A stretch of DNA of 64,000 bases from Sulfitobacter sp. S190 (GCF_025141935.1 NZ_CP081120.1:1054001-1118000); one strand, 5' to 3'. Positions 1-8,706 are shown, counted from the stretch's first letter. Translations and numbers: made by a program. Notes: generated by a model from the sequence alone, not told the origin.

Positions 1-654
1 GGCTGGCGGGCGATCCGTGTGGGGCTGGACAAACCCGGCATCATGCGGATGCAGTTGCAGGCGCTTTTCCGGGCGGCGAACGGCGGGCCGCTGACGGTGA
101 TGTTCCCGTTTGTGGCGCAGTTCGAGGAATACCGCGCGGCCCGCGAAGAGGTCGCCAAGACGCTGGCGCGCGAGGAACGGTTGGGCCATGTGCTGCCGTC
201 AAAGATCGAAGTGGGCGCGATGCTCGAGACGCCGTCACTGGGGTTTGCGCCGCGCAAGTTCTTTGAGGAGGTCGATTTCCTGTCGATCGGGGGCAATGAC
301 CTCAAGCAGTTCTTCTTTGCGGCAGACCGTGAAAACGAGCGGGTGCGCAAACGCTACGACACGTTGAACGTGAGTTTCCTGACGTTTCTGGAGAGTATTG
401 CGGAGCGTTGTGCCGACACGGGCACGCCGCTGTCGTTCTGCGGCGAAGATGCGGGCCGTCCGGTCGAGGCGCTGTGTTTTGCGGCCATCGGCTTTCGCCA
501 GCTGTCGATGCGGCCCGCGTCGATCGGGCCGGTCAAGAGCCTGCTGCGCCGCTGTAATCTGGACGATGTGCATAGGGTCATCACGACCGCCCGCGACCGC
601 GGCGATATGTCGGTTCGGCCCGCGATCATGGAATATCTGCGCGAACAGTACTGA
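1..654 (+). CDS. ptsP: PEP-protein phosphotransferase PtsP (enzyme I-Ntr), C-terminal part
   Basis: This is the C-terminal PEP-binding half of a nitrogen-type enzyme I, which takes phosphate from PEP and passes it to the HPr-like protein NPr. The reading frame is open from the first base, so the N-terminal GAF and swivelling His domains lie outside the window. Visible family signatures are KIEVGAMLETPS, the SIGGNDL block, and FCGEDAG, whose Cys matches the enzyme I active-site Cys. The stop is TGA at 652-654. The next 200 bases hold no convincing gene. The family assignment is firm; the subtype (PtsP rather than PtsI) is inferred from the overall sequence. Confidence 0.9.
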   Translation, partial: GWRAIRVGLDKPGIMRMQLQALFRAANGGPLTVMFPFVAQFEEYRAAREEVAKTLAREERLGHVLPSKIEVGAMLETPSLGFAPRKFFEEVDFLSIGGNDLKQFFFAADRENERVRKRYDTLNVSFLTFLESIAERCADTGTPLSFCGEDAGRPVEALCFAAIGFRQLSMRPASIGPVKSLLRRCNLDDVHRVITTARDRGDMSVRPAIMEYLREQY

Positions 655-857
655 GCCATCGGTTTCATTTTTGCGATGAAATGGGGCCTTCGGTAGGCTG
701 GATGTTTCGGTTTTCTTTTTCTAATGCGACAATTTAGGCCGGTATGCGGGGGCGGAGCGCATTTTGGCATCTGGTGGGTCGGGGTGCGTGTGGCGGTCCC
801 CGCTTGTCAACTCAATGAGAGCATGCATTACTTGGTCCCGAGAAGAACCGACAGTGT

Positions 858-2312
858 TTGACCAGAGGGTGTGACGTGCACAATTCGCTTCGGGATGAAG
901 CCATGAGCGTTATTGCGTCCTCCGTCGACGAGACCCACGACGGGTTGGCGCTTTTTTCCGAGAAATGCAGGGAAATCGACGAGGTGCCCGCGTTCTGGTG
1001 GGGCGATTATCCGGTCTGGATCGCCGATATTCCGCGACAGCGCCCGAATGTCTGGCCGCTGCGGTTCGAGGGCGCTGACAGGGTTCTTGTCTGCAGTCCC
1101 GACGCAGAGCGGCAGTATTGCGTCCAAACCGCGGCGCTGAAGGCCTTCGTTACCGATACGCTGGACACCAAGCTGACGGCGGCGGAATTTGCCGTGTTTC
1201 TGGATCTGGCGACGGGGCTGTCGCTGGAGGAAAGTGCCAGCAGTGCCGAGGTGGCCGTGGCCACGCGGCGCAAGCAATTGCAAACGGCGTTCCGAAAGCT
1301 CGACGTTGTGGGGCAGTCCGAACTGGTCAGTCTGGCCAACCAGTTGATCAACCGCTTCTCGATCGTGCTCGCGCGGATGATCGGGCGGGATGAGACACAT
1401 TGGGGCGGGTATGTCGGTCACCTGCCCAAGGGCGTGCGCTGTGGCGTTCTGGAGGGGCCGGACCATGATCCGGTGAGATATCTCGAGATCGGGCCGGTGA
1501 CGGGGCGGCCCGTCATCGTGCTGCATCCGATGATTTTTCCGCACATCGACCCGCGCGATGTCGAGATGTTTCACACGCTCGGTTGGCGCACCTTCTGGCC
1601 CATCAGGGCCGGGTGTCTGAGCGTGGCGGGCACGACGTCAAAAGACTGGGCCGCGCATTGTGACAGGGCCGTGTCGGACATTCATACCGTTCGGGGCCTG
1701 TGTTCAGACGTGTCTGTGCCGGTTGTTGCGATGGTGTCATCCGGTGCCTATGCGACGGCGTTCGCAGAGAAATATCCCGACCACGTGCAGCGCATAGATT
1801 TTGTGTCGACCTGTTTCACCTCTGGCAAGGGGAAGTCGTCAGATGGGTATTTCGGGGAATTTTTGCTGCGCGGATTGCAGCAGAACGGACGTTTGGCGGC
1901 CATCGCGATCCAGCATCTTGCCACTGCCGTATTTGGCAAGGAACAGCTCGAGACGACGCTGAGACGCATTTTCAAGGGGAGCCGGACCGACATGGATCTG
2001 CTTGATGCGGAATTCGGCGATCCGGCGCGCCGCGAGCGGATCACGTTTGCCATTCGACATTCGATTGAATCCATGCGGCTGGATTACCTGTCGCAGCTCA
2101 ATTTTTGCTGGAGCAGGACGCGCAAGCTGGGGGTGCCGATCCAATTCTGGCACGGGGCGCAGGATGCTGTGCACGATCTCGAGGAGGTCGTGCCCTTCTC
2201 GCACCGGATTGCGGGCAAGCCACCGGAAGTGGTGCGGGATATGGGCCACCTGACGCAGGGCGCGCCCATGCGGCAAGTCTATCGCCGGATCGCGGCCACA
2301 TACTCCAAATGA
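858..2312 (+). CDS. LuxR-type HTH protein fused to an alpha/beta hydrolase domain
   Basis: A 484-residue protein. Residues about 106-160 read like a LuxR/GerE helix-turn-helix (LTAAEFAVFLDLATGLSL, then a variable recognition helix and FRKLDVVGQSEL). Residues about 200-480 resemble an alpha/beta hydrolase. The likely nucleophile is a Ser in VSSGAYA (the usual G-x-S-x-G lacks its first Gly), the acid may be the Asp in HGAQDAVHD, and the His is in RDMGHLTQ. The longest frame starts at a TTG; an ATG at 903 is an equally possible start. It is monocistronic and cytoplasmic by sequence. A ligand-gated regulator or a hydrolase with a vestigial HTH are both possible. No substrate can be named. Confidence 0.75.
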   Translation: MTRGCDVHNSLRDEAMSVIASSVDETHDGLALFSEKCREIDEVPAFWWGDYPVWIADIPRQRPNVWPLRFEGADRVLVCSPDAERQYCVQTAALKAFVTDTLDTKLTAAEFAVFLDLATGLSLEESASSAEVAVATRRKQLQTAFRKLDVVGQSELVSLANQLINRFSIVLARMIGRDETHWGGYVGHLPKGVRCGVLEGPDHDPVRYLEIGPVTGRPVIVLHPMIFPHIDPRDVEMFHTLGWRTFWPIRAGCLSVAGTTSKDWAAHCDRAVSDIHTVRGLCSDVSVPVVAMVSSGAYATAFAEKYPDHVQRIDFVSTCFTSGKGKSSDGYFGEFLLRGLQQNGRLAAIAIQHLATAVFGKEQLETTLRRIFKGSRTDMDLLDAEFGDPARRERITFAIRHSIESMRLDYLSQLNFCWSRTRKLGVPIQFWHGAQDAVHDLEEVVPFSHRIAGKPPEVVRDMGHLTQGAPMRQVYRRIAATYSK

Positions 2313-2442
2313 GGTAGATTGCCCACAATCGGTCTTTTCACGCCCCGCGAGGGGGCGTCACATTCGGTTTTGTAGCAAGAAAGCAGCAGCCCGTGCGGCA
2401 CGCGATGTGTGGCCGGGCCGGTTCATCAAATCGGAGTATAGA

Positions 2443-2826
2443 ATGAAGAATATTATTGCCATGACAGTGATCGGCCTCGGGTTGGCGGCCTGTCAGACGA
2501 CCGGTGCCCAGCAGAGCGTCGACAAAGATGCAGCCATGCGTTTGGCCACGCAGGCCGATATGGCATTGATCGATGGCAAGACCCTGACGCTTGAACCGGG
2601 CAAATCCTATGTGGTGTCGTCTGCAGGCACGATCCGCGGGTCGTGGGAGGGCAAGCCGCTCGTGGGTACTTACGAAATGCGGGACGGTTATTTTTGCCGG
2701 GTTCTCACGCAGGGGCCGAATGGCCCTGCGCCGGAGGATTGTCAGCTGCTGGTTCTGGAAGGGGACACGCTGCGTGGCACGAGAAACCGCGGCGAGGGTG
2801 CCAGCTTTCGGCTGACCGTGTCCTGA
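2443..2826 (+). CDS. Small predicted lipoprotein
   Basis: A 127-residue protein starting MKNIIAMTVIGLG with a lipobox LAAC, which predicts cleavage before Cys17 and lipid anchoring. The start at 2443 is chosen because GGAG lies about 7 bases upstream and it puts the signal peptide at the N-terminus. The mature part contains GSWEGKPLVGTYEMRDGYFCR and CQLLVLEGD-like stretches, suggesting a small beta-rich domain. No family is recognised and no function is proposed. It stands alone between the HTH-hydrolase gene and a convergent LysR gene. Confidence 0.75.
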   Translation: MKNIIAMTVIGLGLAACQTTGAQQSVDKDAAMRLATQADMALIDGKTLTLEPGKSYVVSSAGTIRGSWEGKPLVGTYEMRDGYFCRVLTQGPNGPAPEDCQLLVLEGDTLRGTRNRGEGASFRLTVS

Positions 2827-2956
2827 GCGGGCAGCCGGATCAACAAATCCATCGATGGCACGCTGGCCGGTGATCGGCGCGGCGTGCCAGTCTTGACGGC
2901 TGCGCTGCGTCTGGACGGGGCCGGGCCGGCGGGGCGAGCATTCGGGTGCCGGGGGG

Positions 2957-3859
2957 CTAATCGCCCGGATGCGGCTTTTGCGGCTGGTCTGTCTGCCCCA
3001 GCGTCTTGGCCAGATAGCCAATCAGCGTCCGCAGCCTGACCGGCATGTTATCGCGCGAAGGGTAGACGAGCACCGTTGGTTGCAGCGCGACTTCGTAATC
3101 CTGCAGGAGCGGCACGAGCGTGCCAGCGTCAAGGTCGGCGGTGACATAGGTGTCTGCAAGCCGTGTGATCCCGAGACCCGCGCGGGCCGCGGCGGCAAGA
3201 GCGACGCCGTTGTTGCATGCCCAGCGGCTCTGGACCCGCAGGGAGAGCGGCTGGCCGTTGTGCACGAAGGCCCAGTCCCGGGTGGCGGACAGACAGAAAT
3301 GCGCGGATAAATCACCGGGGGTGTCGGGGGCGCCATGCGCGGTGACATAGCCGGGAGCGGCGCAGACGATCATGCGGCGGCTGGCGATGCGGCGCACGAC
3401 GAGGTCGGGATCGTCGGGCATGCCGTGCCGCACGGCAAGATCGAACCCCTCGCGGATCAGATCGATGCGCCGGGCCGAGACGTCCAGTTCGATCTCGACC
3501 GCGGGGTGCTCTGCTGCGAAGGCGGCGAGCGCCTTGGCCACATGTGTTTCACCGAAAAGCCCGCCGGCGGAGATGCGGATGCGTCCCGCGATGCGGTTCT
3601 GCCGCTCGGCGAGGTCTGCCTCCATATCGCGGATGTCGTTGAGCACCGCGCTGGCGCGTTCGTGGTATTGCGCGCCCATGTCGGTCAGGTTCACCTGCCG
3701 GGTGGTGCGGTGCAGCAGGCGCACGCCCAGCCGTGCCTCCAGATCGGACACGCGGCGGCTGACGAAGGACGGTGAGACGCCAAGCGCCTCGGCCGCGCGC
3801 GTAAAGCCGCCGTGATCCACGACGGCACAGAATTCTGCCAGCCCGTTCAGCCCGTCCAT
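2957..3859 (-). CDS. LysR-family transcriptional regulator
   Basis: 300 residues with an N-terminal winged HTH (GGFTRAAEALGVSPSFVSRRV, residues about 17-37) followed by a LysR effector-binding domain. It belongs to the CrgA/PA2758-like group judging from the LLHRTTRQVNLTDMG segment. It is transcribed divergently from the SnoaL-like/DJ-1-like/EamA operon, with about 106 bases between the start codons. The usual LysR arrangement makes that operon the likely target. The effector is unknown. Confidence 0.9.
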   Translation of the reverse strand: MDGLNGLAEFCAVVDHGGFTRAAEALGVSPSFVSRRVSDLEARLGVRLLHRTTRQVNLTDMGAQYHERASAVLNDIRDMEADLAERQNRIAGRIRISAGGLFGETHVAKALAAFAAEHPAVEIELDVSARRIDLIREGFDLAVRHGMPDDPDLVVRRIASRRMIVCAAPGYVTAHGAPDTPGDLSAHFCLSATRDWAFVHNGQPLSLRVQSRWACNNGVALAAAARAGLGITRLADTYVTADLDAGTLVPLLQDYEVALQPTVLVYPSRDNMPVRLRTLIGYLAKTLGQTDQPQKPHPGD

Positions 3860-3965
3860 TGTTGCACCTCAGCAAATATGTGTTCCGGTTGGAGGTATAT
3901 ATCCGCGGATTTGGAAAAGATAGATTGGTGTCATCAAACGATTTACCCATCCAGAGGAGACACCC

Positions 3966-4454
3966 ATGACACGTATCATCCGCACACTGACCGCCGCCGC
4001 CATCGTCGCCACGGCACCGTTTGTTGCGATTGCAGGCCCCGCTGCCGACGCCGCAGAGGCGTTTTTTGATCGCTACCGCGCGCAGGACGTGCCGGCGATG
4101 ATCGAGTTGTTCAGCCCCGAGGGCACGGTCGAATACATCCCCTTCGGCTTTTCGGGGCCCGTGGAAGAGGTGGGACCGGGCAGTTGGGGTGTTCTGATCG
4201 ACGCGTTTCCGGACCTGTCCAACGAGGTGCACAGCATCACCGAGGATGCAGCGGGCACCCGCGCTTTTGTCGACGTCAACATCTCGGGCACGCAAGCGAA
4301 AGACACGTTCGGCATCGTGAACCGGGGCCGCGCCTATGATCTGCGCCACATGTTCGTCATCGAGGTGGACGCGGCGGGCGGGATTACCCATGTCACCGCC
4401 TTTTGGGACAACGCCGATTGGTACCGCCAGCTTGGCCGCACGCAGATCGACTGA
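3966..4454 (+). CDS. SnoaL-like / NTF2-fold protein with signal peptide
   Basis: 162 residues. The first about 23 residues (MTRIIRTLTAAAIVATAPFVAIAG) look like a cleavable Sec signal. The rest resembles the SnoaL-like NTF2 fold: FFDRYRAQDVPAMIELFSPEG near the N-terminus, then the FGIVNRGRAYDLRHMFVIEVD strand pair and a terminal FWDNADWYRQLG. GAGGAG at 3954-3959 is a ribosome site for the 3966 ATG. It is the first gene of a three-gene set divergent from a LysR regulator. Proteins of this fold bind or isomerise small hydrophobic molecules; the ligand here cannot be told. Confidence 0.8.
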   Translation: MTRIIRTLTAAAIVATAPFVAIAGPAADAAEAFFDRYRAQDVPAMIELFSPEGTVEYIPFGFSGPVEEVGPGSWGVLIDAFPDLSNEVHSITEDAAGTRAFVDVNISGTQAKDTFGIVNRGRAYDLRHMFVIEVDAAGGITHVTAFWDNADWYRQLGRTQID

Positions 4455-4529
4455 CCCCGCGGCGGGCGGCGCATCTGTGCCGTCTGGCTGCCCCCAACGA
4501 CGTTGCACCCAACCCATCGGAGATTTGCC

Positions 4530-5249
4530 ATGACCCCCCATCACATCCTTGTCGTCCTGACCTCGCACGACACGCTCGGACACACGGGCCGAAAGACCGG
4601 CTTCTGGCTGGAAGAATTTGCCACACCCTACTACGTCTTTCGTGACGCGGGGGCCGCGGTGACGCTCGCTTCGCCAGCCGGAGGACAGCCGCCCATCGAC
4701 CCCAAAAGCGCCGCGCCCGAATGGCAAACGGATGCGACCCGCCGGTTTGATGCGGATGACGCGGGGCGCGACGCGCTGGCGCATACGCTCAGGCTTTCCG
4801 ATGTCGATGCCGGGGATTATGACGCGATCTTCTTTCCCGGGGGGCATGGCCCGATGTGGGATTTTCCCGACAATGCGGCGTTGGCGGGATTGATCGAAGC
4901 CTTTGACGCAGAGGACAAGCCCATCGGGGCGGTCTGTCACGGGCCGGTGGCGCTGGTGGGCGCGCGCAAGGCGGATGGAACACCGCTTGTGGCGGGACGT
5001 CGCGTGACGGGTTTTACCAACGGCGAAGAGGATGCGGTCGGGCTGCGCGCGGTCGTGCCCTTCCTGCTCGAGGACCGGTTGCGCGCTTTGGGAGCGACCG
5101 TCGACAATGCGGCGGACTTCAGCGCCCACGCCATCACCGATGGCACCCTTGTCACGGGACAGAACCCGCAATCGTCCGAGGTTGGCGCGCGGGCCGTGCT
5201 TGCTCTTTTGGTCGCGGGCAGGCTGGCCAAAGGCGAGGGGATCGTCTGA
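4530..5249 (+). CDS. DJ-1/PfpI-type glutamine amidotransferase-like protein
   Basis: 239 residues with the class I glutamine amidotransferase-like fold. The nucleophile elbow is the Cys of AVCHGPVALVG, and the FFPGGHGPMWD and NGEEDAVG segments match the Hsp31-like/type 1 GATase subgroup. That group includes glyoxalases, chaperone-like deglycases and detoxifying hydratases. The ATG at 4530 is preferred over an upstream in-frame ATG because GGAG sits about 10 bases ahead of it. The stop overlaps the next gene's start by one base (TGATG), so translation is likely coupled to the EamA transporter. Confidence 0.88.
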   Translation: MTPHHILVVLTSHDTLGHTGRKTGFWLEEFATPYYVFRDAGAAVTLASPAGGQPPIDPKSAAPEWQTDATRRFDADDAGRDALAHTLRLSDVDAGDYDAIFFPGGHGPMWDFPDNAALAGLIEAFDAEDKPIGAVCHGPVALVGARKADGTPLVAGRRVTGFTNGEEDAVGLRAVVPFLLEDRLRALGATVDNAADFSAHAITDGTLVTGQNPQSSEVGARAVLALLVAGRLAKGEGIV

Positions 5250-6166
5250 TGTCGCTGGTCCTGTCGCCCCCCGCTCTCGCCATTGCCCCTGAAACACGGG
5301 TCGGCTTTGCCGCCGGTCTTGCTGCCGCTGCCATCTGGGGCGCTTACCTCGCGCTGTCGAGCGCGGGTGTTGCGGCGGGGCTCAATGGCTACGACGTGGC
5401 CGCGCTGCGGTATATGGTGGCGGGGCCGATCATGCTCGGCGTTCTGGTGCTGCGGCGTGAGGGTCTGCGTCTGCGCATGAGCGTCTTGCAGGGCGTCACC
5501 GTTGCCGTCCTGCTGGGCCCGCCGTTTGTCCTGTTGAGCGTTGGCGGCTATGCGTTTGCCCCGCTTGCGCACGGGTCCGTGCTGGTCCCCGCGTCGCTCA
5601 CGCTGGGGGGGCTTGCGCTGTCGCGGGTGGTGTTGGGCGAACGGCTCGGCCTGCAACGGCTGGTGGGCGTGGGCATCATGCTGCTGGGGCTGGGGCTTGT
5701 CGTTGGGCGCGGGGCGAGCGTTTCGGCCGCCGCGATCGGGGGGGATGCGATGTTCGTGCTGGCCGGGCTGTCGTGGGCGGCCTTCGCGGCGCTGCAACAA
5801 CGCTGGCGGCTGCCCGCCGTAGACGTCACGGCGGTGGTGGGTGTTGCGGGTCTTGTGGCGCTGGTGCCCGGCTACCTCGTCCTGCGCGGGACAGATGCGC
5901 TCGCGGCCTTGCCCGCCGGAATGCTGGCGGCACAGATCGTGGTTCAGGGCATTCTGTCCGGTGTCGTGGCGATGATTGCGTTCGCGGCCTCCGTGCGCCT
6001 GCTGGGGGCGGCGCGCGCGGCGACCTTTCCGGCGCTCGTGCCCGGATTTGCGCTGGTGATCGGCCTGCCGCTGACCGGGCAGGCGCTGGTGGGCAGCCAG
6101 GCGATCGGGCTGGTCGCGCTCGGGCTGGGGCTGGTGAGCGTTCTGGGGGCCGCGCGAATGAGGTGA
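5249..6166 (+). CDS. EamA/DMT-family transporter
   Basis: 305 residues, almost wholly hydrophobic, with about ten predicted membrane segments in two EamA repeats. The typical GLAAAAIWGAYLALS opening and the repeat signature around VLVPASLTLGGLALSRVVLGERL are visible. It starts inside the stop of the preceding DJ-1-like gene, which suggests coupled expression. The operon context (NTF2-fold protein, DJ-1-like enzyme, exporter, divergent LysR) suggests handling and export of a small reactive or toxic metabolite. This is inference only. Confidence 0.85.
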   Translation: MSLVLSPPALAIAPETRVGFAAGLAAAAIWGAYLALSSAGVAAGLNGYDVAALRYMVAGPIMLGVLVLRREGLRLRMSVLQGVTVAVLLGPPFVLLSVGGYAFAPLAHGSVLVPASLTLGGLALSRVVLGERLGLQRLVGVGIMLLGLGLVVGRGASVSAAAIGGDAMFVLAGLSWAAFAALQQRWRLPAVDVTAVVGVAGLVALVPGYLVLRGTDALAALPAGMLAAQIVVQGILSGVVAMIAFAASVRLLGAARAATFPALVPGFALVIGLPLTGQALVGSQAIGLVALGLGLVSVLGAARMR

Positions 6167-6241
6167 CCATCAGGCGCGGTTGGCGGGTGTTCCTGCCGGC
6201 GTGCTATTGCGCATGGGGGGGCGAAGACGGATGCTGCGCGC

Positions 6242-7531
6242 ATGGCCACGCAGACCGCATTCTCTTTCAACGCTTTGTCGGACACGGCACGCCGACACAT
6301 TCGGGTGTTCCAGCTGCACCAGTTTCTCGACCGTTTCGCGACGGGGCTGACGGTGGCCGTCGTGGCCCTTGCACTGACGGATCGGGGCATGGACCTGTTC
6401 CAGATTTCACTGCTTTTCGGCATCTATTCGGTCACGACCATGACGATGGAGCTGCCCTTTGGCGGATTGGCCGACAGCATTGGCCGCAAGCCTGTGTTTC
6501 TCGCAGCGGTGGGCGCCAGTCTGGTGTCGCTGGCGCTGTTTCTGGTGTCGCGCGACTTTGCCGTGCTGGCGTTTTCGTTTGCCTTTATCGGCTTTGGGCG
6601 GGCCTTGCGCTCGGGGACGCTGGATGCGTGGTTCGTGGAGACATTCAGGGCCACCGCGCCGGATGTGGATGTTCAGCCCGCGCTTGCCCGGGCGCAATGG
6701 GCCAATGCCATGGGGTTGGCCACCGGCGCGATTGCGGGAGGGACCCTGCCGGATGTTTTTGGTGCCGTGGCCCTGACGTACGGTGCCAGCGTCTATGACG
6801 TGTCCTACGTCGCCAGCTTTGCCGTCATGGTTGGTGTGCTGGTTTTCACGGTGGTGTTCATCGCCGAAGCGCCGCGCCCGCGGCGTCGGGGGGCGCTGCG
6901 GCAGGGGTTTGCAGACGTCCCGACGGTGATCGCCGGGGCAGGGCGCCTTGCCCTGCGCCACCCTGCGGTTTCGGTGCTTTTGGCCGCGCTTGGCCTGTTC
7001 CTGATGGCGACGAATCCCGTCGAAGTGATCTGGCCGACAGTTGCCAAACCGATGCTGGACCGGGGCTTTGCCAACAGTTTTATCGGCGCGCTGACAGCCG
7101 TTTACTTTTTCTCGATCGCGGGTGGTGCGGCGCTGTCGCCGTTGATCAGCCGGATCTTCAACCGGCGCCATGCCGTCACGCTTGCGGCGCTTTTTGCCTG
7201 TCTTGCGGGTGTTCAGGTCGCATTGGCCATGCAGGTGGGCATCATCGGGTTCACGGGGGTTTTTGTGCTCTATGCCATCATCCTTGGCGCGAGCGAGACG
7301 CCTGCCAGCAGTATCCTGCACAATTGCGTAGGGGACGATCAGCGGTCCACCCTCCTGTCCTTGCGGTCATTGATACAGCAATCCGGTGCGGCCTTGGGGC
7401 TGGTGATGGTCGGTGCCGTCGCCGAGATATACGCCACCCCCGTCGCGTGGAGCCTTGGCGCGGTGTTTCTTTTGATGGCGGTGGTATTGGCGTTCGTGCT
7501 GGCCAAACGGTTGGCCGAGCGGGACGCATAG
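6242..7531 (+). CDS. MFS transporter
   Basis: 429 residues with about twelve membrane segments. The MFS motif between segments 2 and 3 reads GGLADSIGRKPVFL. The C-terminal half begins near ADVPTVIAGAGRL after a basic, Arg-rich central loop. A second motif region (LISRIFNRRHAV) lies between later segments. It is the last core gene before the island. The substrate is not deducible; the general drug/small-molecule efflux type is likely. Confidence 0.85.
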   Translation: MATQTAFSFNALSDTARRHIRVFQLHQFLDRFATGLTVAVVALALTDRGMDLFQISLLFGIYSVTTMTMELPFGGLADSIGRKPVFLAAVGASLVSLALFLVSRDFAVLAFSFAFIGFGRALRSGTLDAWFVETFRATAPDVDVQPALARAQWANAMGLATGAIAGGTLPDVFGAVALTYGASVYDVSYVASFAVMVGVLVFTVVFIAEAPRPRRRGALRQGFADVPTVIAGAGRLALRHPAVSVLLAALGLFLMATNPVEVIWPTVAKPMLDRGFANSFIGALTAVYFFSIAGGAALSPLISRIFNRRHAVTLAALFACLAGVQVALAMQVGIIGFTGVFVLYAIILGASETPASSILHNCVGDDQRSTLLSLRSLIQQSGAALGLVMVGAVAEIYATPVAWSLGAVFLLMAVVLAFVLAKRLAERDA

Positions 7532-7682
7532 CGGCCATTTGCGCGGCGTGACCTGTGTGTGCCTGAGAACAATGGATGCACAGGTAGGTGGGTTCTGACA
7601 GTCAGGACGATTGATTATCGGGCTAAAGCGCAGGCACCGCGCACGATCAGATGGCAGCCATACTATAGGGAAGTGGTGAGGA

Positions 7683-7729
7683 TGGAGGCGAGTACCGGAA
7701 TCGAACCGGTGTACACGGATTTGCAATCC
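7683..7729. repeat. Left attachment repeat (attL), copy of tRNA-Cys 3' half
   Basis: A 47-bp stretch identical to 20178-20224. It is the 3' part of the tRNA-Cys gene, from anticodon loop to CCA, on the minus strand. It is followed by unrelated sequence, so it is not a second tRNA gene. It marks the left edge of the island. Confidence 0.92.
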
Positions 7730-7770
7730 AGTGTATTTCGCCACAAAAACAAACGCCTAGGGTCGAAAAA

Positions 7771-7809
7771 GTATCAGGACATTTGTCGAACAATAAACGA
7801 ACCTGATAC
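7771..7809. repeat. Inverted repeat GTATCAGG/CCTGATAC near left att site
   Basis: Perfect 8-bp arms at 7771-7778 and 7802-7809, 23 bases apart, lie 40-80 bases inside the left att repeat and just upstream of the HTH gene. The same TGATAC core occurs twice near the right att site. This could be integrase arm-type sites, an operator, or part of a transfer origin. The sequence alone does not decide. Confidence 0.4.
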
Positions 7810-7833
7810 CCGTGTTTATGCTGGATCAAAGCC

Positions 7834-8706
7834 ATGAGTGGCATGGCGCTGATCTGGGCTGCGAACGTCAAAGGTCTCAAGCCCGCCGCCAAGATCGTGC
7901 TGATCCAACTGGCGGATTTTCACAACAAAGAAACGGGCCAGTGCAACCCAAGAGCGCAGCGTTTGGCGGACGAATGCGAGATGGGCCGCGCAACGCTGTT
8001 TCGGCATATGACGACGTTGGAGCAATGCGGCCTTGTCACGCGTCATGCCCGTGGTGATGGCGATGGTGGGCGCGGGTCCAATCAGTATGAGTTGCACCTT
8101 GATATCACCCTTGGTCCTAGCTCACGCCCAAAGGGTGGGACGGGCGGGCCCAACGGGGTTGAGTCTCAAAATGAGACGGGGGGAAACGTCTAAAAAAACC
8201 GAGGGAAAAGTCTCAAGGGTGAGACGGGGGTAGTCTCAAATCGGGACAGGAACCTTACCATTGAACCTAGGAAAGAACCACCCACGCGCAGGCGCGAGGC
8301 GGTGGAGGCTGAGAAGATTTTGGCAGCCTATCCACCCGACCGATTGCGAGGCAAAGCGGCGTGCTTGGCCCAGATCGAAGCGGCCATGAAGGAAGGGATC
8401 AGGCCGGCGGACTTGCTTCAGGCCGTCCAGGCATACGCGACCGACAGCGCGGGTTTCACCCGCTCCAAGGTCTGCTTTTCCGACAACTGGTTTCAGTTAC
8501 GGCGCTGGCAGGCCTTTGTCGAGAAACAAGCCGAAGATCGAGAGAAGACGGCAGCATTGCAGGCGGACCACCATGCGCGGTTGGCCTGCTGGATCAGTGA
8601 ACGCAGCCCGATGTGCAAACACATCACAGCCAAGCAGATCGACGGATTGCTTGCCTCAAAGCTGGTCACAAAGGCGCAAATCCAGGCGGCAGGCCTCAGA
8701 TCATGA
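7834..8706 (+). pseudogene. HTH replication-like protein, interrupted by an in-frame stop
   Basis: The frame runs for 291 codons and is broken only by a TAA at 8191-8193. The first part (119 residues) is a winged-HTH-like region (GLKPAAKIVLIQLADFHNKE, then ADECEMGRATLFRHMTTLE), typical of helix-turn-helix proteins on alphaproteobacterial plasmids and islands. The second part (from about 8302) has ILAAYPPDRLRGKAACLAQIEAA and a C-terminal helical region. Changing TAA to TCA would restore one protein and also restore a repeat motif at that point. So a nonsense mutation is likely, though two separate proteins or readthrough remain possible. It overlaps mobC by ATGA. Confidence 0.7.
8163..8247. 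repeat. Four iteron-like GTCTCA...TGAGAC palindromic repeats
   Basis: Copies start at 8163 (GTCTCA-AAA-TGAGAC), 8188 (degenerate, GTCTAA), 8210 (GTCTCA-AGGG-TGAGAC) and 8233 (GTCTCA followed by GGGAC). They are spaced 25, 22 and 23 bases apart, about two helical turns each. They lie inside the HTH gene but fall in different reading frames, so it is the DNA rather than the peptide that repeats. They may be binding sites for the HTH protein. Confidence 0.6.

Noticed and set aside
2340..2358. A terminator after the LuxR-hydrolase gene
   Set aside because: A strong hairpin (ACGCCCC/GGGGCGT) is present but has no T run on either side, so the call is not supported.
7683..7756. A second tRNA-Cys at the left end of the island
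   Set aside because: Only the 3' half (47 bp) matches. The 5' half and acceptor partner are missing, so it is an att copy.
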